A stretch of DNA of 64,000 bases, from NCBI RefSeq assembly GCF_000425385.1, contig NZ_AUDI01000004.1, positions 248,001-312,000 on the forward strand, read 5' to 3'. Position 1 is the stretch's first letter, and every line of letters starts with the position of its first letter. Shown in pieces: positions 17,903 through 26,710 of the stretch. The notes under the pieces were generated by a model. The model saw nothing but the letters and a program-made list of their open reading frames with translations, was not told the origin of the DNA and made no database searches. A program made the position numbers and the translations under genes. Origin of the DNA: Pseudoduganella violaceinigra DSM 15887. GTDB taxonomy: Bacteria > Pseudomonadota > Gammaproteobacteria > Burkholderiales > Burkholderiaceae_D.

Positions 17903-19658
17903 TTTTCTGCATCCATTGTTTGACGACTTCGGCTACGCGCTCTGGCTCTTTCTCGGCCAGCACCTTGAGGTGGTCCACCATCACGTCGACCGGCGAACCG
18001 GCCGGCGGCAAATCGTAGTTTTCCAGCAGCGGCACCACCGGCATCTGGCTCGCTTCCAGGCTGCCGGTCTTGGCCGCCGCGGGTTCCGTGGCCGGCGCGC
18101 CCAGCGCTGCCGCCGGGGCGGTGGCGCCCGCGGCGGCGGCGCCGCCGGCCAGGGCCGCCGCGTCCGCCTGGGCCTGGCGTGCCGCGGCCGACAGGGCCGG
18201 CTTGGTGCTCGCCGCCTGGGGCGGCGCGAAGCGCAGGCCGAGCAGGCGCAGCAGCGGGCGCGCCAACAGCAGGTAGGCCAGCACCAGGGCCACCGCATAG
18301 CCGAGCCAGTTGGCCGACTCGACCACGGTATCGCGTTCCTGCCACCAGGGGGTCTCGGCGACCTTGGGCGGGAAGTTCATGGCGCTCACCACCAGCTTGT
18401 CGCCGCGTTCCTCGTTGATGCCCAGGCCGTTGCGCAGCAGCTTGTCGAGATTGGCGATTTCCGGCGCCGTCCAGCCCGTCTTGGGGAAGGGCGCCGCCGC
18501 ATGGGCCAGCACCACCGCCACGTTCTGGCGCACCAGGCGGCCGCGCGCGCGCCGGGTCTGGGTGATGCTGCGGTCATAGGCGTACTGGCGCGTGGTGGCG
18601 TTCTTGCGCGCCGTGCCTTCGGGCACCTGGCCTGGCGCGCCGGCGCCGGACTGGGCCGCTGCCTGGGCCGCCTGGGCGTCGGCGGCCTGCTGCTGCGGCG
18701 GGCGGTTCGACAAGGTGCCCGGCACGCCCATGGCGATGCGGTTGCGGTCCTGCTCTTCGCGCATGGCTTCGCTGGTCACCTTCGGGTCGGCGCCGTATTT
18801 TTCAACGGTTTCTTCCACCTTGTCGTTGTCGACATCGGCGGTCACGCTGACGCGGAAATTATTGTCGCCGACGATGGGCCCCAGCAGGCCCTTGATGTTG
18901 TTGCGGATTTCCTCCTGCTGGCGCTTGGCGTTCTCGTTGCCGGACGTGGTGGCGTCGAAGGCTTCGGTCAGGTCGACGTGGGAGGACAGCAGGTTGCCGG
19001 CCTGGTCGACCAGGCTGACGCGCGCCGGGCTCAGCGATGCGACGCTGCCCGACACCATATTCACGATGGCGGCGATCTGTTCCGGCGCCAGCGCGCGCCC
19101 CGGCTTGGTGGCCACCACGATGGCGGCGGACGATTTTTCGCCGTCGCTCGACACGAAGGAGGTCGACTTGGCGATCGACAGGTGCACGCGCGCATGGGCG
19201 ATGGCGTCGAGCGTCATGATCGATTGCGCCAGTTCGCCTTCCAGGCCGCGGCGGAAGCGCACATCCTGCACGAACTGCGAGACGCCGAGCGGATCGTTCT
19301 TGTCCATCAGTTCCAGGCCGGCCGGCAATTGCGCCGTCACGCCTTTGGCCGCCAGCAGCATGCGCACCTGGCCCAGCTTACTTTCCGGCACCAGCACCTG
19401 GCCGGTCTCCGGGTGGATGCGGTAGGAAATTTTTTCCGCATCGAGCACATTCATCATGTCGGCCGTGGCGACTTTCTCGCGCTGGCCGAAGACCGGCTTG
19501 TAGCCGCTCTGGTCCTTCCACAGGACCATCAGCACCAGCGCCGTCAGGCCGACGGCCAGCACCAGCATGGGGTACAGGCTCTTCATCACGGCCGGCGGCA
19601 AGGCCGGCGCCGCGGCGCCCCGCCAGCGTCCAATGGCGGACTTGAGGTTAGCGATCAC
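17883..19658 (-). CDS. fliF: MS-ring protein FliF
   Basis: Membrane ring on which the flagellum is built. 591 residues: first membrane helix (SLYPMLVLAVGLTALVLMVLW), ring-building motifs (RIHPETGQVLVPESKLGQVR; RRGLEGELAQSIMTLDAIAH), a large periplasmic insert with Gln/Ala-rich linker, a second membrane helix near 450 (GYAVALVLAYLLLARPLLRL), and a cytoplasmic tail ending in LAEKEPERVAEVVKQWMQ that binds FliG. 36 bp after fliE. Confidence 0.96.
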   Translation of the reverse strand: MIANLKSAIGRWRGAAAPALPPAVMKSLYPMLVLAVGLTALVLMVLWKDQSGYKPVFGQREKVATADMMNVLDAEKISYRIHPETGQVLVPESKLGQVRMLLAAKGVTAQLPAGLELMDKNDPLGVSQFVQDVRFRRGLEGELAQSIMTLDAIAHARVHLSIAKSTSFVSSDGEKSSAAIVVATKPGRALAPEQIAAIVNMVSGSVASLSPARVSLVDQAGNLLSSHVDLTEAFDATTSGNENAKRQQEEIRNNIKGLLGPIVGDNNFRVSVTADVDNDKVEETVEKYGADPKVTSEAMREEQDRNRIAMGVPGTLSNRPPQQQAADAQAAQAAAQSGAGAPGQVPEGTARKNATTRQYAYDRSITQTRRARGRLVRQNVAVVLAHAAAPFPKTGWTAPEIANLDKLLRNGLGINEERGDKLVVSAMNFPPKVAETPWWQERDTVVESANWLGYAVALVLAYLLLARPLLRLLGLRFAPPQAASTKPALSAAARQAQADAAALAGGAAAAGATAPAAALGAPATEPAAAKTGSLEASQMPVVPLLENYDLPPAGSPVDVMVDHLKVLAEKEPERVAEVVKQWMQKNGRHQP

Positions 19659-19694
19659 GTCAGGTCTTTCGAGAAGGAAGGCGGAAACTGCAGC

Positions 19695-20045
19695 TTACAG
19701 CGGGAGCTTGATCAATTCATCGACGGCGCCCATCACCTTGTTGCGTACTTGCATCAACATCTGGAACGAGAGGCTGGCTTCCTGGCTGGCCAGCATGGCG
19801 CCGACCAGGTCGTCGCTGCGGCCGGCGTCGACGTCGGCCATCTTCTGGCCGGCATCCACATCCTGGGAGTTGACGCCGGCGACGGCGTCCTGCATGGTTT
19901 GGGCGAAGGAGAAGCTGGCGCCGGGCTGGGGGGCATTGAACTGGGCGGCAGGCGCGACGGCGTTGGCATTCTGAACCAGCTGCGCGGCGGCGTTGTTCAG
20001 GGATGCCAGATCGGCCTTGATCAGGCCAGCGAATTCATTTGCCAT
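19695..20045 (-). CDS. fliE: Flagellar hook-basal body adaptor FliE
   Basis: Connects MS ring and rod; first exported substrate. 116 residues with the conserved C-terminal helices (FAQTMQDAVAGVNSQDVDAG, SFQMLMQVRNKVMGAVDELI). First gene of the leftward fliEFGHIJ operon, facing away from the fliM-like operon across a 388-bp intergenic region. Confidence 0.93.
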   Translation of the reverse strand: MANEFAGLIKADLASLNNAAAQLVQNANAVAPAAQFNAPQPGASFSFAQTMQDAVAGVNSQDVDAGQKMADVDAGRSDDLVGAMLASQEASLSFQMLMQVRNKVMGAVDELIKLPL

Positions 20046-20433
20046 ATAACACCTCAGGTTGGTTGCACCAGCGTTGGTGCAGCATTACCATTACTGCATC
20101 ATACTTAACTTTCAGACAGCAACTAACAATCTGGTTGAATTGTTAAATGGTGCCGTGAAGGAACATGCATAGTAACCCGATTTCGGGCTCGCAACAACCG
20201 CTTATGAAATGCAAAACTTCTTATAAATCATGCACTAAGAGCTGTTTTGGCAATGTAAGGAAATTTCCTTGCGTAAATGAAGCTTACGCTGTGGAAATTT
20301 TTATGTAAAGACTTTTTGACTTTTGGGTTACTTGATTTATGGCAATACGGAGGGTTTTGAGTTATTCTACGCTTCCAGGATCGTCCTGAGCGGATAACTT
20401 TGCGATACGATTGCAGCAGACGGATGGCCAACC
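20046..20433. promoter_or_regulatory. Divergent fliE / fliM control region with clustered palindromes
   Basis: 388 bp without a gene, clearly richer in A+T than its flanks. Inverted repeats: tgcacca/tggtgca (20064-20081, 4-bp spacer, just upstream of fliE), cccga/tcggg (20176-20187), the perfect 14-mer aaggaaatttcctt (20257-20270), gcgtaa/ttacgc (20271-20289), and cagga/tcctg (20376-20388). No convincing sigma-54 (GG-N10-GC) or classical sigma-28 site was found. Probably holds the promoters and operators of the two early flagellar operons. Confidence 0.6.
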
Positions 20434-21300
20434 ATGACTACCTCTCAAAGCGCTGTGCAATACGAAGTTCTTGACCCTTGCTTGCTGGGCAGGCCGGTGC
20501 ACCGGCTGCCCGTGTTTGCTGCGCAGCTGCGCGAGGACCTGGCGCAAAGCATGCGCCTGAATGTGCACCGGCGCTACTGGGGCACCTTCCAGGTCGACGA
20601 CGTTGCCTTCGCCCGCCTGGATGGCAGCGAAGCGCGCCAGCGCTGGCTGGGATTCGCGGCCCCCTCCGGCCAACTGGGGTTTGCGCTCGAGCGTAACCTC
20701 TTGTTAAGCGTACTGAATTACCGCTACGGGCGCGCCACCCGCGCCGATGCCGCCATGGACGAACAGGCCGTGCGCGTGACCGCTACCGAAGAGCGGCTTG
20801 CTGTGGTGCTGGGACAACAGTTGGCCAGCATCCTGTCGGCACGGATTGAAAGCAAGCTGCCGGAAGGCAGCCGCGACGGCGGCGACGCAGACGGCATCAA
20901 GGCCGACGCCGCTGCCGGCGCGGCCAGCCATCCCGCCAAGGGCAGCTGGGTGATCGCCGTCTCCCTGCGCGACGGCGAATTGCAAGGCAAGGCCTGGTTC
21001 TCGCTCGACAAGCAAATGATGGGCAATGTGCTGCGCGGCCTGCTGCCCGAGCGCGATGCCAGCAAGAAGGGCAGCAAGAATCCGGGGCCGCTGGCGGCGC
21101 GGCTCCAGGTTGGCGTGAGCGGCCGGCTGGTTTCCAAGGAAACCACGCTGGGCGCCATGTTTGACCTGCGTGTAGGCGATGTCATTCCCATCAGCCTGCA
21201 CAGGGCAGACGTCATGCTCGAAGACTCCCGCCTGTTTACAGCTGCGGTAACTGAGCACAAGGGCAAACTCTGCTTAACTTCTTTTGAAGATATCGAATGA
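20434..21300 (+). CDS. Short, divergent FliM/YscQ-like motor switch protein
   Basis: 288 residues, about 40-50 shorter than usual FliM. The C-terminal SpoA domain is recognisable (LQVGVSGRLVSKETTLGAMF, FDLRVGDVIPISLHRADVML). The N-terminus has no EIDALL-type CheY-P docking motif and no GGxG signature of the CheC-like domain; it starts MTTSQSAVQYEVLDPCLLGR. Upstream of fliN with a 4-bp overlap, so it fills the fliM slot (lateral FliM, LfiM). It should form the C ring, but a chemotaxis-responsive switch is doubtful. Alternative name: FliM/FliN family protein. Confidence 0.8.
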   Translation: MTTSQSAVQYEVLDPCLLGRPVHRLPVFAAQLREDLAQSMRLNVHRRYWGTFQVDDVAFARLDGSEARQRWLGFAAPSGQLGFALERNLLLSVLNYRYGRATRADAAMDEQAVRVTATEERLAVVLGQQLASILSARIESKLPEGSRDGGDADGIKADAAAGAASHPAKGSWVIAVSLRDGELQGKAWFSLDKQMMGNVLRGLLPERDASKKGSKNPGPLAARLQVGVSGRLVSKETTLGAMFDLRVGDVIPISLHRADVMLEDSRLFTAAVTEHKGKLCLTSFEDIE

Positions 21301-21677
21301 ATATGATGAATAACCCCAACAGTTCCAACGACGCCATGCTGGACGATATGTCGGAGGAAATGATCATCGACCAGGTGGCGCAGGACTTGAACGATGTGCC
21401 GGCTGCGCGCGCTCCGCGGCGCGACTTGCCGGCCATGATGCGCAAGATCCCCGTGACGCTGACGCTGGAAGTGGGCTCGGCCCGCCTGTCGCTGCAGGAC
21501 CTGATGCAGATCGGCCCGGACAGCGTGGTGGAACTCGATATGCTCGCTGGCGAGCCGCTGACCATCAAGGTCAACGGCACCGCCATCGGCCGCGCCGAAG
21601 TGGTGGTCGCTGGCGAAAACTACGGCCTCAAGGTCATCGATCTGGACGGGTTGAACCTGGACATGATGGCGCCATGA
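21297..21677 (+). CDS. fliN: Motor switch protein FliN
   Basis: C-ring base and FliH docking site. 126 residues: a variable acidic N-terminus and a SpoA domain (RKIPVTLTLEVGSARLSLQD, LDMLAGEPLTIKVNGTAIGR, then AEVVVAGENYGLKVI). ATGA overlaps with both the fliM-like gene and fliP. In primary systems fliO normally separates fliN and fliP; here it is absent. Confidence 0.95.
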   Translation: MNMMNNPNSSNDAMLDDMSEEMIIDQVAQDLNDVPAARAPRRDLPAMMRKIPVTLTLEVGSARLSLQDLMQIGPDSVVELDMLAGEPLTIKVNGTAIGRAEVVVAGENYGLKVIDLDGLNLDMMAP

Positions 21678-22420
21678 CCCTGCGCCGCCTGGTGCCCGGC
21701 CTGGCGGCCGGGGCAGTGCTGCTATGCGCCTGCGCGCCGGCGTGGGCCCAGGATTTGCTTGCCGGCGTCGTCCCCGGCGCCAAGACCGAGCTCTCGGTGA
21801 AGATGCAGATCCTGATCGTCATGACCCTGCTGGGCCTGCTGCCCGTCATGGTCATGATGATGACCAGTTTTACCCGCTTCGTCATCGTGCTGTCGCTGCT
21901 GCGCCAGGCCCTGGGCCTGCAGCAGGGCCTGCCGAACCGCATCATCACCGGCGTGGCGCTGATCCTGACCTTGCTGGTCATGCGCCCGATCGGCGACGCC
22001 GTCTGGCGCGATGCCTTCGTGCCTTACGACCAGGACAAGATCGGCTTGCAGGACGCGCTCAAGATTGCCGAGAAACCGATCACGAAATTCATGCTGGCCC
22101 AGACCAGCAAGGCTGCGCTCAAGCAGATCGCCCACCTGGCGGGCGAGGATGCGATCACCAATCCGGCCGAGCATGCGTTTACCGTCAAGCTGGCGGCCTT
22201 TGTCCTGTCGGAACTGAAAACGGCGTTCCAGATCGGCTGCCTGCTGTTCATTCCCTTCCTGATCATCGACCTGGTGGTGTCCTCGGTGCTGATGGCAATG
22301 GGTATGATGATGCTGTCGCCGCTGGTGATTTCGCTGCCGTTCAAGCTGCTGCTCTTCGTGCTGGTGGATGGCTGGACCCTGACAGTGAATACGCTCGTGA
22401 CAAGCATACAGGCCTATTAG
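21674..22420 (+). CDS. fliP: Flagellar export gate protein FliP
   Basis: Forms the export channel core with FliQ and FliR. 248 residues: signal peptide (AAGAVLLCACAPAWA), then the FliP block SVKMQILIVMTLLGLLPVMV, TSFTRFVIVLSLLRQALGLQ, and the C-terminal membrane part (QIGCLLFIPFLIIDLVVSSV, MGMMMLSPLVISLPFKLLLF). Overlaps fliN by 4 bp; fliQ starts directly after its stop. Confidence 0.97.
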   Translation: MTLRRLVPGLAAGAVLLCACAPAWAQDLLAGVVPGAKTELSVKMQILIVMTLLGLLPVMVMMMTSFTRFVIVLSLLRQALGLQQGLPNRIITGVALILTLLVMRPIGDAVWRDAFVPYDQDKIGLQDALKIAEKPITKFMLAQTSKAALKQIAHLAGEDAITNPAEHAFTVKLAAFVLSELKTAFQIGCLLFIPFLIIDLVVSSVLMAMGMMMLSPLVISLPFKLLLFVLVDGWTLTVNTLVTSIQAY

Positions 22421-22693
22421 ATGCTGACCCCTGACGTGGCGGTCGACCTGGTGGTCGAAGCCCTGCACATCGTAATGATCCTGGTCATGGTGCTGGTGGT
22501 GCCAGGCCTGGTGGCGGGCCTGCTGGTGGCCCTGGTGCAGGCCGCCACCCAGATCAATGAGCAGACGCTGAGCTTCCTGCCGCGCCTGCTGGTCACCTTG
22601 CTGGCAATTATCCTGACGGGGCGCTGGATGTCCGGCTACCTGATGGATTATTGCGTGTCGATTTTCCAGCGCGCCGCGACCCTGGTCGGCTAG
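22421..22693 (+). CDS. fliQ: Flagellar export gate protein FliQ
   Basis: 90 residues, two membrane helices (HIVMILVMVLVVPGLVAGLL; LLVTLLAIILTGRWMSGYLM) with the conserved ALVQAATQINEQTLSFLPRL loop between them. Gap to fliP is 0 bp, to fliR 6 bp. Confidence 0.96.
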   Translation: MLTPDVAVDLVVEALHIVMILVMVLVVPGLVAGLLVALVQAATQINEQTLSFLPRLLVTLLAIILTGRWMSGYLMDYCVSIFQRAATLVG

Positions 22694-22699
22694 CGAGCC

Positions 22700-23482
22700 A
22701 TGGAACAGGTCCTGGCAAACCTTCTCGTGTGGCTGACGGCGATCTGGTGGCCTTTCGTGCGCTGCATGGCCATGCTGAGCGCGGCGCCGGTGCTGGGCGA
22801 GATGATGGTGCCGGTGACGGTGCGCCTGCTGGTGTCGGTGGTGCTGGCGGTGATCCTGCTGCCGGTGACGCAGGGGCAGGTGGTGGCGGGGCTGGACCCG
22901 ATGTCGGCGCACGGCATCGCCGCCACGCTGGAGCAGGCCGTGATCGGCGGCGTGATCGGGCTGGCCTTCCATTTTTCCATGTCCGTGATCGGCGTGCTGG
23001 GCTTCCTGGTTTCGAGCCAGGTCGGCTTTTCGATGGCGGTGATGAACGACCCGCTGAACGGCACCTCGTCCGACGTGGTGTCGGCCCTGCTGGCCATGCT
23101 GGCCATCGTGGTGTTCTTCGCCATCGACGGCCACCTGGTGCTGACCGGCGTGCTGGGGCAAAGCTTCAAGGCCTGGCCGGTGGGCGGCGGCTATCCGGCG
23201 CTGCTGCTGCAGACGGTGGCCTGGAACGCGGCCTGGATCTTCTCGGCGGCCATGCTGCTGGCGATCCCGGTGGTGTTTTCGGCATTGGTGGTGCAGCTGG
23301 GTTTCGGCTTCCTGAACCGGGTGGCGCCGACCTTGAACCTGTTTGCGCTGGGCTTTTCGGTGATCACCATCTTCGGCTTGCTGATGCTGGGCCAGGTGGT
23401 GCGCTTCATTCCGCAGCATTACATCCGCATGTCGAACCGCGTGCTCGACATGATCCAGCTCCAGATGGTGCCCCATGGCTGA
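22700..23482 (+). CDS. fliR: Flagellar export gate protein FliR
   Basis: 260 residues, six predicted membrane helices. Conserved parts: WWPFVRCMAMLSAAPVLGEM near the N-terminus, QVGFSMAVMNDPLNGTSSDV, and the C-terminal FGFLNRVAPTLNLFALGFSV. Overlaps flhB by 8 bp, as gate genes often do. Confidence 0.96.
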   Translation: MEQVLANLLVWLTAIWWPFVRCMAMLSAAPVLGEMMVPVTVRLLVSVVLAVILLPVTQGQVVAGLDPMSAHGIAATLEQAVIGGVIGLAFHFSMSVIGVLGFLVSSQVGFSMAVMNDPLNGTSSDVVSALLAMLAIVVFFAIDGHLVLTGVLGQSFKAWPVGGGYPALLLQTVAWNAAWIFSAAMLLAIPVVFSALVVQLGFGFLNRVAPTLNLFALGFSVITIFGLLMLGQVVRFIPQHYIRMSNRVLDMIQLQMVPHG

Positions 23483-24620
23483 CGACAGCGGCGGCGACAA
23501 GTCAGAGAAGGCCTCAGCGCAGAAGCTGAAAAAGTCCCGCGACGAAGGTCAGGTGGTGCGTTCGCGCGACCTGGCGACGGCGCTTGGCATCCTGGTGTCG
23601 CTGAAGATCTTTGTGGTCATGCTGCCGTCCTACCTGCTGGAGTTCCGCGAGATCTTCTACCAGTCGTTCGCGCCCCTGGAGGGTGAGGGCGCGCTCGATA
23701 ACGTCATGAGCACGGTCTGGAGCAGTTCGGCCTTGCTGCTGGTGAAGATGCTGCTGCCGCTGTTCGTGGTACCGCTGTTCGTGGTGCTGGGCGCCATGGT
23801 GCCGGGCGGCTGGGTCATGAGCGCCAAGAACCTGCAGCCGAAGTTCGAGCGTTTCAGCCCGGTGAGCAACCTGGGGCGGCTGTTCTCCAAGAAGCACGGC
23901 TTCGAGCTGCTGGTGTCGATGGGGAAGGCGGGGGTGCTGCTGTGGGTGCTGGTGCATGTGGGCACCGGCACGGTCAGGGAATACACCCGCCTGCAGGGCC
24001 TGGGCCTGAACGAGGCGCTGATCTCGGGCTCCGGCCTGATGCTGAACGGCCTGATGGCGATGGTGGCGGTATTCATCATCTTCGCCATTATCGACGTGCC
24101 GGCCCAGGCTTACTTCTTCGCCGAACAGCAGAAGATGTCCAAGCAGGAGCTGAAGGAAGAATACAAGACGCAGGAAGGGCGCCCCGAAGTGCGCCAGCGC
24201 ATCCGCCAGCTGCAGCGGGCCCTGGCCGAACGCGCGGCGCGCAAGATCATTCCGGGCGCCGACGTGGTGATCGTCAACCCGGAGCACTATGCGGTGGCGC
24301 TGAAATACGACGAGAAGCGCGCCGAGGCGCCGTTCGTGCTGGCCAAGGGCGTCGATGAGATGGCGCTGTATATCCGCAAGCTGGCGCAGGAGAACGGGGT
24401 GGAAGTGCTGTCGCTGCCGCCGCTGGCGCGCGCCATTTACAATACGAGCCAGGTCAACCAGCAGATTCCCGTGCAGTTGTACCAGGCGGTTTCCATGGTC
24501 CTGCATTATGTGCTGCAACTGAGGGCGTTCCGCGAGGGGCGCCGTCCCTCGCAGCCCAATCCGCTGGATGCGGCGCAGGTACCGGTTCCAACTTCCATGA
24601 GTGAGGCAGCTGCCATATGA
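23475..24620 (+). CDS. flhB: Flagellar export switch protein FlhB with NPEH site
   Basis: Switches export from rod/hook to filament substrates after self-cleavage in its cytoplasmic domain. 381 residues: N-terminal KSEKASAQKLKKSRDEGQVV, four membrane helices, and a C-terminal domain with residues conserved after the cleavage site (HYAVALKYDEKRAEAPFVLA). The self-cleavage motif, normally N-P-T-H, reads N268-P269-E270-H271. Asn and Pro are intact, so cleavage is still possible, but Thr is replaced by an acidic residue. The tail is somewhat longer than in some FlhB. Overlaps flhA by 4 bp. Confidence 0.95.
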   Translation: MADDSGGDKSEKASAQKLKKSRDEGQVVRSRDLATALGILVSLKIFVVMLPSYLLEFREIFYQSFAPLEGEGALDNVMSTVWSSSALLLVKMLLPLFVVPLFVVLGAMVPGGWVMSAKNLQPKFERFSPVSNLGRLFSKKHGFELLVSMGKAGVLLWVLVHVGTGTVREYTRLQGLGLNEALISGSGLMLNGLMAMVAVFIIFAIIDVPAQAYFFAEQQKMSKQELKEEYKTQEGRPEVRQRIRQLQRALAERAARKIIPGADVVIVNPEHYAVALKYDEKRAEAPFVLAKGVDEMALYIRKLAQENGVEVLSLPPLARAIYNTSQVNQQIPVQLYQAVSMVLHYVLQLRAFREGRRPSQPNPLDAAQVPVPTSMSEAAAI

Positions 24621-26710
24621 ATTTCCTGAGGGCTTTGTTCGCAGAAGCGGGACGCCACAAACTCGCCACGCCGGTGTTCCTGCTGGCGATCCTGGCGATG
24701 ATCATCCTGCCGCTGCCGCCTATCCTGCTGGACGTCCTGTTCACTTTCAATATCGTTCTCTCCCTGATCGTGATCCTGGTCAGCGTGAACGCCAAGCGCC
24801 CGCTGGACTTCTCGGTGTTCCCGACGGTGATCCTGGCCACCACATTGGCGCGCCTGACATTGAACGTGGCCTCGACCCGCGTGGTGCTGCTGCATGGTCA
24901 CCAGGGCACCGATGCCGCAGGTAAGGTGATCGAAGCCTTCGGCCAGGTGGTCATCGGCGGCAACTACGTGGTCGGCATGGTGGTGTTCGTGATCCTGATG
25001 ATCATCAACTTCGCCGTGGTGACCAAGGGCGCCGAGCGTATCTCCGAAGTGTCGGCGCGCTTCACCCTGGATGCCTTGCCGGGCAAGCAGATGGCGATCG
25101 ACGCCGACTTGAACGCGGGCCTGATCAACCAGGAAAAGGCCACCTTGCGCCGCAAGGAAGTGGCGACCGAAGCCGACTTTTATGGCGCCATGGACGGCGC
25201 GGCCAAGTTCGTGCGCGGCGATGCGATTGCGTCGATCCTGATCCTGATTATCAATATCGTCGGCGGCGTCGCCATCGGCACCCTGATGCAGGACATGAGT
25301 TTCGGCGACGCCTTCAAGCAGTATGCGCTGCTGACCATCGGCGACGGCCTGGTGGCGCAGATCCCGGCGCTGCTGCTGTCGGCCGCGGCGGCAATCATCG
25401 TCACCCGCGTGTCCGAATCGGAAGGCGCCGATTTCGAATCCCTGGTGGGCCAGCAGCTCCTGACGTCGCCGAATGTGCTGTTCAGCGCGTCGGCCGTAAT
25501 GCTGTTCATCGGCCTGGTGCCGGGGATGCCGAAACTGAGTTTCCTCACATTTGCCGCGGTGCTGGGCTACGTGGGCTGGCGTATGTATCAGCGCCAGGGT
25601 GTGCCCGTCACCGACAACCTGGCCGCCATTGAGGCCGCGCTGCGCGAAGAAAAGGTGCCGGAGCTGGAGTGGCAATCGCTGCCCGTGGTGCAGCCGCTGC
25701 AGGTTTCCCTGGGCTATAAGCTGGTCGGCATGATCGATAAGGCCCATGGGGAAATGCTGACCAAGCGCCTGCGCGGGGTGCGGCAAAGCCTGTCCGAAGC
25801 GATGGGCATGGTGCTGCCGCCGATCAGCGTGCGCGACGACCTGAGCCTGAAGCCCACACAGTATGCGGTGTTGATGGGCGGCTCCACGATCGCGCTGTCG
25901 GAAGTCTTTGCCGACAAGCTGATGGCGATCCCGTCGCCGAATGTGTACGGCCAGATCGACGGCATCCCGGGCGTGGAACCGGCCTACGGCATGCCGGTGA
26001 CCTGGATCGACGCCAAGGACAAGGCGCACGCGCTGGGCCTTGGCTACCAGGTGGTGGAAGCGCCTAGCGCTATCGCCACCCATGTCTCGAAACTGGTGCG
26101 CGAATACCTGCCCGAACTTTTCCGCCACGAAGATGTGTCGGCGCTGATGGACCGGCTGACGGCGCTGTCGCCGAAGCTGGCCGGCGCGCTGGACAAGGCT
26201 TTGACGCATACCCAGTTGCTGCGTGTGTTCCGCGTGCTGCTGCAGGAGTCGGTGTCGCTGAAGGATATCGTGCCGATCGCCACCACGCTGCTCGATTCGT
26301 CGGAGACCACCAAGGACCCGATCCTGCTGGCGGCCGAGGTGCGCTGCGCGCTGCGGCGCCAGATCGTCTCCGGCCTGTTCGGGCAGAAGACGGAGATGCT
26401 GGCATTTAACCTCGGCGGCGAGCTGGAAAATATGCTGCTTGGTTCCCTGAACCAGGCGCGCCAGAGCGGCAAGGTGGTGCTGGACAACTATCCGATCGAC
26501 CCGCACCTGCTGGCGCAATTGCAGGTCAATATGCCGGTGGCGCGCGAGCAGATGAAGCAGCAGGCCACGCCGCCGCTGCTGCTGGTGCTGCCGCAGATTC
26601 GCCCATTGCTGGCGCGCTATGCACGGCTGTTTGCGCCAGGTTTGCACGTGCTGTCGTACAACGAAGTGCCGGAGAACCGCGAAGTCTCCATTATCGGTAC
26701 CGTCGGTTAA
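24617..26710 (+). CDS. flhA: Flagellar export platform protein FlhA
   Basis: Nonameric export ring that docks chaperone-substrate complexes. 697 residues: eight N-terminal membrane helices (VFLLAILAMIILPLPPILLD, VLFTFNIVLSLIVILVSVNA), the signature FPTVILATTLARLTLNVAST (the FHIPEP motif region), RFTLDALPGKQMAIDADLNA, and a C-terminal cytoplasmic domain (about 330-697). The last gene of the rightward operon; its stop overlaps that of the convergent histidine kinase (shared ttaa), leaving no room for a terminator. Confidence 0.97.
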   Translation: MNFLRALFAEAGRHKLATPVFLLAILAMIILPLPPILLDVLFTFNIVLSLIVILVSVNAKRPLDFSVFPTVILATTLARLTLNVASTRVVLLHGHQGTDAAGKVIEAFGQVVIGGNYVVGMVVFVILMIINFAVVTKGAERISEVSARFTLDALPGKQMAIDADLNAGLINQEKATLRRKEVATEADFYGAMDGAAKFVRGDAIASILILIINIVGGVAIGTLMQDMSFGDAFKQYALLTIGDGLVAQIPALLLSAAAAIIVTRVSESEGADFESLVGQQLLTSPNVLFSASAVMLFIGLVPGMPKLSFLTFAAVLGYVGWRMYQRQGVPVTDNLAAIEAALREEKVPELEWQSLPVVQPLQVSLGYKLVGMIDKAHGEMLTKRLRGVRQSLSEAMGMVLPPISVRDDLSLKPTQYAVLMGGSTIALSEVFADKLMAIPSPNVYGQIDGIPGVEPAYGMPVTWIDAKDKAHALGLGYQVVEAPSAIATHVSKLVREYLPELFRHEDVSALMDRLTALSPKLAGALDKALTHTQLLRVFRVLLQESVSLKDIVPIATTLLDSSETTKDPILLAAEVRCALRRQIVSGLFGQKTEMLAFNLGGELENMLLGSLNQARQSGKVVLDNYPIDPHLLAQLQVNMPVAREQMKQQATPPLLLVLPQIRPLLARYARLFAPGLHVLSYNEVPENREVSIIGTVG

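Noticed and set aside
17703..20108. 801-codon open frame opposite fliF
   Set aside because: Shadow of fliF; its length is due to high GC and lack of stop codons.
20228..20431. 67-codon frame in the fliE-fliM gap
   Set aside because: No ribosome site, overlaps the palindromes, composition not protein-like.
20046..20433. Sigma-54 promoters expected for a LafK-controlled locus
   Set aside because: No GG-N10-GC pair with acceptable flanking bases was found on either strand.
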